Positions 18,901 through 28,322 of a stretch of 64,000 nt of DNA are shown in pieces. Position 1 is the first letter of the stretch. Every line of letters begins with the position of its first letter. The notes below the pieces were generated by a model that saw nothing but the letters and a program-made list of their open reading frames with translations, did no database searches and was not told the DNA's origin. This DNA is from Branchiostoma belcheri (lineage: Eukaryota; Chordata; Leptocardii; Amphioxiformes; Branchiostomatidae): NCBI RefSeq assembly GCF_001625305.1, contig NW_017802836.1, positions 79,865 to 143,864 of the forward strand, in the 5' to 3' direction. A program made the position numbers and the translations under genes.

Positions 18901-21900
18901 TACTTGAACTTAACCGTCGTTAGGCGATACACAGAGGGTTTCCTGTTGCAGTTTGGCGCATCCCGTGTAACTGTTGTTGCTATCTTTGCAAGGCTTAGCC
19001 TCCTGTGTAGACTTCTAGTAGGATCAGAAGAAAAGTGCGGGAACTGTCAATATATACAATTATAGGGTCAGCGCTTGTTTGTATGAGTGGCTAAAGCGCG
19101 GGTATCCCAATAAAATATCGAAATTTTTTTTCGAGGAGGGTTTGCTTGTTCGGGGCAGTGCTGTATCAAAGAGAGTGGCAGACATAGCCTCCTATGTTAT
19201 CGCAACTGTATCTGTGACATTGAGAAACAAGTTGTGGACATAACGATATCACCATAGATAACCTAATAAAACACTGTAAAGTGCCACCAGAAATCCAGTC
19301 GTTCCGTATCGCCTGTATATATCTCAAACGGTTCTTGTAGAGCAACAGTGGGTTATCTTACCTGTACACGTTGCTGAGCTACTAACAGCCAGTTAATGCC
19401 AGTGTAAACAACGTCACGAACCCCCAACTAACCTTATCAGATATGACTGTTACTTATAGTTGACTTTTGGAGGCCGTAGGGGTAATGGGCTGTTTATTCA
19501 CTATGTCTAGGGCACAGTATTGGAAGACCTTCTCTCTCACTTCACCGCCTTTCACCTCACCAAGGTCGTAGGCCGGTACCCATTTTAGAACTGGGAGAAC
19601 TTCTGAAGTGCGGAAAGAAGTCCCTTTCCCAAGGACACAACGTCTAGACACGAATGCACACATTGCCGCTAATATAATAGACTATTCACATTATATCTCC
19701 GTTACAAATAGTCCAGTCTTAGTAGCATTAATTTTGGTTTTAGCATTAATTTTAGTTTTGGCTTATTTCTGGTATTTTTAAGGCTTTTTTTATCGGGCCT
19801 TCTTTTTTGTACTCAGGTACCCTTTTTTTTACGCCACCACTGCAATAACGAAAGCAGATAAAATGCCCCAAAAGACACCAAAAATAAGCCCAAACCCAAA
19901 CCTCTGCTTGGTGTGTAGGTTTTTTTTTTCATAATTATATATAACTTAAAAGCGTTTCTTGTTTTCTACAGGTGGAGGTTAGTTTGGAGACGTCACAGTT
20001 TACCAAGGAGGTAGCGCAGAACGCCACAGCTATGTTTGACTGGTCTGGAATGTCGTTCGACACCAAGCGGAAGTTCGACTCCATCACAAACATCGGCAGC
20101 GCCGCCCTGCAGAATCAAACCAAACTGGAGCGGGTATGTAAACTTTGTTTAATTAGTTAACAGAATGATGCATCTGCATGTATGATCAAGCATTGAGTGT
20201 GTGTATGTGAAGGCTTAAATGGTTAGACCTTAAAAGAGACCTCGAAAATAAAATAAGGCATCAAGTTTAAGATAACAAAACATGAGCTAAGTTCCCTTAA
20301 CTATCACAACCTTTTCCACCAACCTCTGCTTGGACAGTAGCTAAAGTTACCTGTACATTGTTGACACTTGTGTGCTGTTGATACATTATACAGTTGACGA
20401 ACGTGCAGGCTGAGATGAGGCGTATCTACAGCACGGCTAGAGTGTGTGAGACTGTGGGCGGGCAGGAGCAGTGTATGGTGTTCGAACCGGGTAAGTCGGT
20501 CTGCGGCAGAATTCAGTAATAAACTAGCACATCTACAAATCTCTTAGTATATATATAGCAAAAGATAAAGGACTGACCTAGGGTTTACTTAAGAAACCTT
20601 TCATCTTGTATATACATACGTAACAAGAGCTATCTACCAATCAAATTTCGTGACCCCAGCACGTCCAGATCATGAGATATCAAAACCGGAAGTTCCGCTG
20701 CAGTACCACAACAAGCCGCCAGTGGGCCCAAAATCTAATCATTTCTAGGTCTCATCAAGACCTACCCACCTACCAAGTATGAAGACAATCCATTAAAACC
20801 TTCTCGAGTTATCGTGTTTACAGACACACAGACACACGAACGCCTCTGAAAACATAACCTTCTTGGCGAAGGTAATTAAGATTTTAAACCCCCTAGCCCC
20901 CCACCCAACCTTCCTAAGGGGGTTAGGATGGTAGAATTCGGCAAAAGTAGGGTCTGACCGGCCCCTGGCCTAACGGAACTGCTGGCTAAACGGAACTGCT
21001 TCTGAACCCGCGTTGAACATGTCTGTTTGACACATAGTATAATCTAAAGAGTGGGTTCTAATTGTGTTCTCGCGATATCTCGCGCAGACCTGACGCGAGA
21101 GTTGGCGAGCGGACGCGACTATGACCGTCTACAGTTTATCTGGGACGGCTGGAGGGCGTCTGTGGGGCCGCCGCTCAGGCCGCTCTACCAGGAGTTCGTC
21201 ACGCTCAGCAACGAAGCAGCGGCGGCAAACGGTACGTGAGGGAAGTTGCACATTTATAGAATAACTTCGGTATTGTTGTATCCAGAACCATGCTCAGGTA
21301 CGGTCCTGGATAGTCCACACGTATCCAGAACAGGGCTTTAACAAGAACCAAGATCAGGTACGGTTTGGATAGAAAGTCCACGCGTATCCAGAGCTGTACG
21401 AGCTTTCTACAGACTATGCTCAGGAACGTATGGATAGCCCACTCGTATACAGACCCGTACCTGGGCCATGGGGCAAATCTGGTAGTTCTTTGATCCCAAT
21501 CCTGATCCTGATCCTAATCCTAATCCTAACCTATATAAGTTTTCATGCCAAAAATGTCATAAGCAAATGCGGATTTTAAAGTTTACTGCAAAAGTTTCTC
21601 GTGCATGTAAAGATTCGGCGTGATCTATATAAAAGGTCTTTGTAAGGTTCTTAAATGACGTTTGATATTTTTGTTTCATTTCACTATATGTGAAAATTGA
21701 AATAAAAGTTTACCGCTTTCTCCTGCTAGGTTTTTCGGACACCGGTGCGAGCTGGAGGTCCTGGTACGAGGTGGACACGTTCGAGCGGGATCTGGAGAAC
21801 ATCTACGAGGAGCTGAAGCCGCTGTACCTGAACCTGCACGCCTACGTCAGGAGGAAGCTGAGGGACACGTACGGCAGCAGGGTCAGCCTCACAGACCCCA

Positions 21901-24900
21901 TACCTGCTCATCTGCTCGGTAAGTACTTAGATGAGCTTAAGTCTCCACCAGACCCCTTTACAGGCTGAATAAATGGTAGAAATCGGCCTAAAAAGAATAT
22001 AGCTGGCCAGGGGAGTTAGCCGGCCATAGAGGGTCCACTTTGCCTTTTTATCATAGCGACTTCTCACAGACTTTGTGCAGGCAAACTGGACCCTCTCTGA
22101 CCTTCTTCCCTGACCAGTTACATTTTTTAGGCCTATTTCTACTATTTATTCAGCCTGCAAAAGAGTCTGGTGGAGACTACACCTGCCTACGTTTCTATGT
22201 CTATCAGACACCTTCCTTAGAGCTTCTGACTGGAGCACTGCCTCTCGCCGCTATATGTAGCCGATGTTAGGCGAGAAGCAGTACTCCAGTCAGAAGCTCT
22301 GAGGAAAGTGTCTAATTTTGACGATAACATTGAGTATCCTTTTTGTGCCCGTCAAGGTAACATGTGGTCCCAACAGTGGAACAACATCTTTGACCTGGTG
22401 GAGCCGTATCCCAGCAAGCCTGGCGGCATTGACGTCACACCCAAGATGGTGGAACTGGTCAGTATCTATCTATAGCCTCTTCCAGGCTTCAGAGGCGGCT
22501 GGAAAGAGTAGGAATTGACCAAATAAACAGATAACATGCGAGGGGAGTTAGCCCGCTAAAGAGTGCTGTTTGTCCCTCTCAAACTTTGGTGAAGTAACTT
22601 TCCTCGCATGTTATCTGTCTTTTACGTATTCTACTTATTTCTACTTATTCCAGCCGCTCATGAAGCCTGGTAGAGGCAAAATAATGTACACAATGTGTCC
22701 TCTTTGCATTAGATACAGATAGTTTCCTTTTCGCACAGTATGACTTCTACATATACATCTACATTAAACTGGAAAAAGCCCTCGATGCGATGAGGCATCG
22801 CGCCCAGGGTGCATGGCTATATAGACTTGAACTACCTTAACTCAAATTTCTTTACGGACTTCTTGTTATAGAACTACAACGCCACGCGAATGTTCCGCGT
22901 GTCTGAGGAGTTCTTCACGTCGCTGGGACTGGGCGCCATGCCGGACTCCTTCTGGGAGAAGTCCATGATCGTCCGGCCCACTGACGGCAGGGAGGTCGTC
23001 TGTTACGCCTCGGCCTGGGACTTCAACAAGGACAGGGACTTCAGGTCACAAATTTATATTTACATTCCCAGAAAGAAAACACATTGTTTCCCTTTTTCCT
23101 CTTCTTCGTCTTTCTCTTTCTCTTCCTTCTTCCTTTTGGTTTTTCTTCTGACAAATAATAAATGCCAATGGCCTGAACTAGTACAAAACGGCTGTCACAA
23201 TGGTTACTGGTTCTGTGGTAGAAACCCTGTGGCGTTGGGTTACATTATGTAGCAAGTGGCAGGAGAGAGGTTGGGGCTGGTCACTGTATCATACAGGAAT
23301 GTTTTCATTTTCGTTTCAGTAAGAATTAAGCATGTAAAGACAAGGAGCCTTGGTAAAGACAAGCGGTATGGATGTTGCTTTGCAAATGTTACCCTTCTAG
23401 TGTTACCTTTCTATGAATCCATTTGTTCAGAGGCTGTGACTACCAAAGCGTTCTGATATATCCCCGAACTCCTAGCATTTGTATTGATTTTAGCTATCCA
23501 ATGTTTTTTGCAGGATTAAACAGTGTACAGATGTTACAATGGAGGATCTTCTGACTGTACACCACGAAATGGGACACATACAGTACTACATACAGTACGC
23601 CGACCAGCCTCTTATTTACAGGTAATATAATATGTACATGTACTATAATGTTTAGGTAATGAGTAGGTAACTACAGAGTTAGTAACATTATAACGTCCAC
23701 GAAACTGTTCATACTGCAATAATGCCTAGAATGATTAAACGGCTTCCATAATCATTCTAAACGTCTCTGACTCTGGCTTATGTTGGGGAGGTAAAAGGCG
23801 GTGGAAGGAGACGGTTGGGCCCTGGGTAGCCCCCTTTCAATGCTGAGGCCTAGACACAGTGGATTAACAACCCACTGCCCCCTACGGCCTGAAAATTGCA
23901 TTGGGACTACATTTACCTTCCCTTTATCATCCTTTTCCTTATCCAGAGGAGGCGCTAACCCAGGGTTCCATGAGGCAGTAGGGGACGTGTTGGCTCTGTC
24001 CGTAGCCACACCGAAACATCTCAACCAGATCGGTCTGCTGGACGAAGTGACCGAGGATCCTGGTAAGACACCCTCTTATTCTCTTCTTCGGGAACTATGC
24101 TCGCTTCCAGCACTGTATATTTTTATGCGAAGTGTGTGTGTGTGTGGGGGGGGGTCGATTCCCTAACCATAGACCACAAAAAGTAATCAGACACAGGGAG
24201 TGAGGTCCCAAAAGCTGACCGGAGCCGCTAGAATGTTGGCCCGGTGTCTGTTGACCGAGTGACATGGGACAAATTCCTAGCAAGCTTTCATTCCGCTAGG
24301 TTTTTGTTTTAGGCCCATTGAAAGTACGCCGGACTATCCCTTTTTGGGCCAATAAATTCACAGAAACTCTAAACTCTTCCCAGATGTTAGAAATCTCTGA
24401 TTTCTTTCTGATTTTGTATTTGATGTTTGTCCAGACGCCGACATAAACTTCCTGATGGCGACTGCCCTGGAGAAGATCGCCTTCCTGCCGTTCGGGTATC
24501 TGATAGACCAGTGGCGCTGGCGGGTTTTCGACGGGAGCGTCGGGCCGGATAACTACAACGCCGAGTGGTGGAGACTCAGGTAGGTTTAGGGGGGGGGGTG
24601 CGTCTATAGCATTATTACGTGTAAAAATTACGCACGTACGTAAAAACACAGTCACCATTTTGTGTGTCAACGTGGCCTGCTAGGGTCGATACGTCGCGTA
24701 TGGTAAAACGTACGGTAACGTCACGCGCATTTAGCTCTTGTGAAAAAAAAGCAAATTCGCAAACTTTATTAAACTCATTTACAAATAGGTACGAAAATTC
24801 ACCTGAACGATTGTCAGAACGATTGAATACACAACAAGCATTGTCTGTATGTATAAGCACTCTATTTCGAGTTCCTAGCGACCTTTCAAAGACACAAAAC

Positions 24901-26666
24901 AAACGCCTGTAGTAAGGGATATACTTTTCAGCACCAAGGAGAGACCCACATCCCTGCTCGTTACGCCACCATAGCACACAGGACCACCTCTGTATGGTCT
25001 TCAGCACACCAGTTTTTTTTTGCGCTAGAACACATATATGACTTAATAGTACCTATTAGAAAATTCAAGGGTCGTAGGTATTCATTATTATTAATTATTA
25101 TTGTGTGTGTTTCTGTTGTAGGACGAAGTACCAGGGAATAAAGCCCCCGAGCACAAGAGATGAGACCCTGTTTGATCCTGGCTGCAAGTTCCACATCCCT
25201 AATAACACACCCTACATCAGGTACGTTAGGAAATGTTTTAAAATCCTTTGGAAATTAGAAATATGAATTACTCTATATTTTAGACTAACTATTAACCATA
25301 TTATGACATTATTACCAAGGAGCTGTCAGATATTTGGTACGTTATACCGCGCTATACCGATACAGATACGTTTTTGTAGCCTCTCAGCGGCAAATTGTAC
25401 TTCTTTAGCGTACCAACTCCCCTTGCATGTTATCTGTCTGTTTGGCCAATTTCTACTATTTAGAACCGCCTCTGAAGCCAGTTAGAGGTTTGAAAATTTG
25501 CGGGAAGCGTTAAGACATATTTTCCCTATTTGTGACGCAGGTACTTCGTGAGTTTCGTGATCCAGTTCCAGTTCCACGAGGCGCTTTGTCGGGAGGCCGG
25601 ACACACCGGTCCCCTCCACACGTGTGACATCTACCGGTCAACAGCCGCAGGGGATAAACTCAAGTGAGTATTTTCTATTACCTTTGCCGTGAAAGATATC
25701 TTTTTGTTAGCGCGCGCGTGCGTGTGTGTGTGTGTGTTTGTGTCTGTGTGTGTGTGTGCGCGCGCGTGTGTGTGTGTGTGTCGTATGTATATTTGTGGTT
25801 GAGCACGATAGCTCAAGACACTGTCATGATGAATTGTTAAGAAACTTTGTTGGTGGATAGGTCTTGATAAGACCTTGAAATGATTTGATTTAGGGCTACC
25901 TAGCGGCTTGTAATGTATGGTACTGCAGTGGAATTTCCGGTTTTGATATCTCGGTTTTTATAAGTTTAGAAGAATTAAACATTGAATATTGAAAAGCAAA
26001 ACCTCTAAATGTTTTGAATGTTACAGGGCTATGCTACAGATGGGCACAAGTCGGCCTTGGCCTGAAGCTATGGAGGCTATCACAGGGCAAAGGTCGATGA
26101 CCGCTAGTTCCCTCCTGAAGTACTTCAAGCCCCTGACAGACTGGCTGAAACAGAAGAACTGGGAGAACAGGGAAAAACTCGGTTGGGACGCCGAGACGTG
26201 GCAGGACGCCAAGGATCCAGGTAAAAAGAAATTGCTGTGCGATTATACTGGTTTCTCTCATTCAGCTAGCCTGTAACAGGCTTTAGGACGCGGCTGGAAA
26301 GAGTAGAAATTGGCCAAAGAGTGATAACATGCCAGGGGAGTTGGTCTGCTAGAGAATACAGTTTGCTGCACTCGGCTATCATTCAGCTACAATAGAATTG
26401 AATAGTATATTTGTGTCTTTTGTAGGTTGTCATAATTTAATTTTTTAGGTGTTGGGTGATAGAAAAATTACGTTGTAAAGACGATCACCTTACAAAACAT
26501 TGCGTAGTCAATATTAACCTACTTTATGCAGGTTAATATCATTTTTACATGTACCATTTAACTTCCACTGTTCAAACTTACAGCTACCAGTTTTGCTCCG
26601 GCTCTACAAGCAACCCTTCCCGTCATGCTGCTGGCGTCAATGGCGGCCATCTTGTTTCGGTGTTGA
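15968..26666 (+). CDS. ACE: Angiotensin-converting-enzyme-like peptidyl dipeptidase (M2), complete
   Basis: Zinc metallopeptidase that removes C-terminal dipeptides from peptides. Exons: 15968-16171, 19972-20133, 20394-20490, 21088-21231, 21730-21918, 22357-22457, 22872-23044, 23514-23621, 23947-24062, 24435-24579, 25122-25220, 25541-25663, 26027-26220, 26584-26666. They join in one frame of 645 residues. The first about 22 residues form a signal peptide. HEMGH is at 374-378 and the third zinc ligand is the Glu in GFHEAVGDV (402), with the family's 24-residue spacing. Other landmarks are [57 protein letters not shown] and SRPWPEAM. The small last exon encodes a hydrophobic end ([14 protein letters not shown]), suggesting a membrane or GPI anchor. 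There is one catalytic domain, as in testis ACE and insect AnCE. Residues 393-395 read RGG where human ACE has REG. Confidence 0.95.
17290..17480 (+). repeat. Dispersed repeat with hammerhead-like core
   Basis: Shares its organisation with 51780-51950: a block with ACCGCGACGGGGG or CCGGGACGGGGG, then TTTGACCCAGTG, then a CTGANGA core. The core here is CTGAGGA (17396-17402), a 6-bp stem GACCAG/CTGGTC with loop AGTGA, then GAAA. Lies in ACE intron 1. Confidence 0.55.
18395..18803. mobile_element. TIR MITE in ACE intron 1
   Basis: Left end TAAGGCCACGCCGATTTAAT, then TTTATGGATAACATCC, is mirrored by the right end GGATGTCATCCATAAAATTA, then AGTCAGTGTGGCCTAA. About 409 bp, with CGCGCG next to both arms and a smaller nested hairpin (AGCCTGG...CCAGGCT) near 18640-18710. 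Confidence 0.75.
19480..19660 (-). repeat. Degenerate SINE-like fragment, antisense
   Basis: A CTTTCCCAAGGACACAAC block resembles the corresponding part of the antisense SINE at 15360-15500. Weak similarity only. Confidence 0.3.
20640..20880 (+). repeat. Dispersed retroelement-like 3' end, family R
   Basis: Contains GAGATATCAAAACCGGAAGT, CTGCAGTACCA, TCATCAAGACCTACCCACC and an end with ACAGACACACAGACACACG followed by the hairpin CCTTCTTGGCGAAGG. A reverse-oriented relative lies at 25716-25965. Family not identified. Confidence 0.6.
21270..21480. repeat. GGATAG-TCC / GTATCC repeat cluster
   Basis: Three imperfect copies of a block with TCAGGTACGGTY, GGATAG, a TCCACRCGTATCCAGA motif and an intervening spacer. 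The same motifs, in both orientations, form a longer cluster at 50630-50960 in a chitin synthase intron. Confidence 0.6.
21941..22177. mobile_element. Hairpin MITE in ACE intron 5
   Basis: GTCTCCACCAGACCCCTTTA, then CAGGCTGAATAAATGGTAGA, is mirrored by TCTACTATTTATTCAGCCTG, then AGTCTGGTGGAGAC. The central GGGGAGTTAGCC resembles the P2 family. Confidence 0.8.
22206..22313. mobile_element. Near-perfect hairpin in ACE intron 5
   Basis: Arms AGACACCTTCCTTAGAGCTT, then CTGACTGGAGCACTGCCTCT, and their mirror flank a loop of about 20 nt. Directly downstream of the MITE at 21941. Confidence 0.8.
22472..22680. mobile_element. Hairpin MITE, family P2, complete copy
   Basis: Left arm TTCAGAGGCGGCTGGAAAGA, then ACAGATAACATGCGAGGGGA. 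Right arm CCTCGCATGTTATCTGTC, then TTCTACTTATTCCAGCCGC. Fragments recur at 15060, 25405 and 26268. Confidence 0.75.
23215..23402 (+). repeat. Helitron-like repeat fragment, family H
   Basis: Contains GTTGGGTTACATTATGTAGC, then AAGTGGCAGGAG, and ends TTGCTTTGCAA, ATGTTACCCTT, CTAG: a small hairpin about 11 nt before CTAG. Related copies lie at 48897, 54080 and, reversed, 57665. Confidence 0.5.
23782..23940 (+). repeat. 3' part of the SINE seen at 10311
   Basis: Shares GGAGGTAAAAG, CTTTCAATGCYG and a GTGGATTAACAACCCACTGC block with 10490-10613. It ends a few bases before ACE exon 9. Confidence 0.65.
25405..25490. mobile_element. P2 hairpin MITE fragment (right arm)
   Basis: CCTTGCATGTTATCTGTCTG, then GCCAATTTCTACTATTTAGA and ACCGCCTCTGAAGCC, match the right arm of 22472-22680. 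In ACE intron 11. Confidence 0.6.
25716..25965 (-). repeat. Family R repeat with GT microsatellite, antisense
   Basis: The GT/CG-rich stretch 25716-25785 corresponds to the ACAGACACAC part of the repeat at 20640-20880. 25835-25960 is the reverse complement of its body (TAGGTCTTGATAAGACCTTG, CTGCAGTGGAATTTCCGG). A microsatellite grown from a retroelement tail is likely. Confidence 0.6.
26268..26370. mobile_element. P2 hairpin MITE fragment (left arm)
   Basis: GCGGCTGGAAAGAGTAGAAA, TTGGCCAAAGAGTGATAACA and CCAGGGGAGTTGGTCTGCTA match the left arm of 22472-22680. In ACE intron 13. Confidence 0.6.
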
Positions 26667-27589
26667 ACACCCTACCCATATCATTCTACTGTGATCAGCA
26701 TACATCAACCAAAAAATTCCAAGCAATCACTACATTTTACCTTGTGGCATTTTTCCAACCATGCAACTTATATGTTGAACAGACTAATCGTTATCCGACT
26801 GATATAACAATCCAAGCAATTAAAATTGCAAGCAATAACTCTTTTACGCTTTGTAACATTTCCCGACCTTGGAGCTTACTGTGATGATTCAGCTCATAAT
26901 TGCAAGGTGATAAATTTTTAATGAATGCACTGACGATTCTGGGTGAAAATGACCTCTTTAGCCTAAATTAAAGATGAAGTGGTGAAGGAATTGTGTCATT
27001 CCTACTGTTTGATATGTTAAAATAAAATGGGTCACTGATTTTACATTGTGTGAGATCTCTTTGCAATATCTAAGCATTGACTTAAATAAACAGTTTGACA
27101 TGGCTTGTACCATGCTAACGTAACGTCCACCAGAACAATGACCTAGTCACTTATTCCCAGGACTACTGCGGTGTTTTCAATTACGTTGGGGATATCAAAC
27201 ACCAGGTTCAGGAGGCCATCTAAAGACGGCGATGACTGTATAGCAGTTTACAAAGCGCTATGTTTAGACTGCAGGTCGCCATTGTTTATCCTGCTGTATC
27301 ACCTTACCGTTGTAAGGAGACACTCGTCACAGTACGTGATCTTAGGAAAGTCACAATGGCGTGGACTCAACAGCATAAACACCTTAAACGCTTAAAAGGC
27401 ACCTGCAGAACGAGATACTTCACACAATCTTACACCCGGGATACAGGGAATTGAGGTTGTGGAGAAGAACCTTATGAATCAATTGAGGATAGGTAACGTT
27501 ACATAGAGATAACATATTAAGAATGACAAAAATGCTGCAACGGAGACTTCTACTGGTTCTACTTGACGGTTGGGACGCCACCATTTCGT
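26667..27589. other. ACE 3' end and ACE-subtilase spacer
   Basis: Contains the ACE 3' UTR. A segment near 26690-26745 (AAGCAATCACTACATTTTAC) resembles 39945-39995 upstream of the fourth subtilase. No coding exon recognised. Confidence 0.6.
27021..27026 (+). terminator. ACE polyadenylation signal
   Basis: AATAAA about 355 nt after the ACE stop codon. Confidence 0.55.
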
Positions 27590-27751
27590 CACGTGACCGG
27601 TACAGACCAATCGCGACATATTTTTGGGCGGATTTCCATGACACCATTTTGAGCTCACACCAGAGAACGAGGAACACCTGTGCTCTTACAGTCAAGTGTT
27701 AGGTGGCATTTCGCCGGACTTTCAAGCATCCCCAAGATCACCAGTATAAAG
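27590..27751 (+). promoter_or_regulatory. Promoter and non-coding first exon of subtilase A
   Basis: Contains CACGTGACC and an AGACCAATCG (CCAAT) box, then a block ending TTTCAAGCATCCCCAAGATC, ACCAGTATAAAG, with the donor GTAAAC. The same block and donor recur at 36440-36483 and 40690-40737 upstream of A' and B', which marks it as a conserved 5' UTR exon. The paired acceptor is TGCTTTCAG before 28270. Confidence 0.6.
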
Positions 27752-28322
27752 GTAAACCAACCAGGCAACTTGTCCTGGCCATTGTTTACATCTACTGCGT
27801 TGTAAATCTATTTGCAAGAGCTACATAGTTGGCTGCTTGTACATGTACATGTGATACATGTAGTCGAATATCTGATCTGGCAGGCATGGCGTCTTCATAA
27901 AAAAATAGTAAAACAGAATTAAGAGGACCCTCACCGGGGATGGGGGGGGGGTGATAACGCTTTACACCAGGCTAGTTTTTGTGACAGTTTGTGATCAGGA
28001 CTGTCAAGGCGGTTATGTTCTAGACCTCGTTGGTTTGGCACAGGTTACAAGTATATAACTTTAGGAGGAAGACTAAGTTTCGCATCATGACCAGGATATT
28101 GTTGTGATGATAAATACGAGTATGTGGCACAAGCTTTAATTGCTAAACCAAGTTGCTACAGTAAATGGACATGAATTTGTTGCATTTCTTTTGGGGTTCG
28201 TTGGGAAATCATTTCTTCTTAATAATCAAATATTGCTGTTACAACTGTAGCTGCAATTTCTGCTTTCAGACACCAAAAGCCGCTTCCACAAGCTTAATTC
28301 TGTCGCCGGTACATCTACAGTG

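Noticed and set aside
21485-21530. CCTGATCC/CCTAATCC run that resembles a telomere-like repeat
   Set aside because: Only a few degenerate hexamers inside an ACE intron; too short to be an interstitial telomere.
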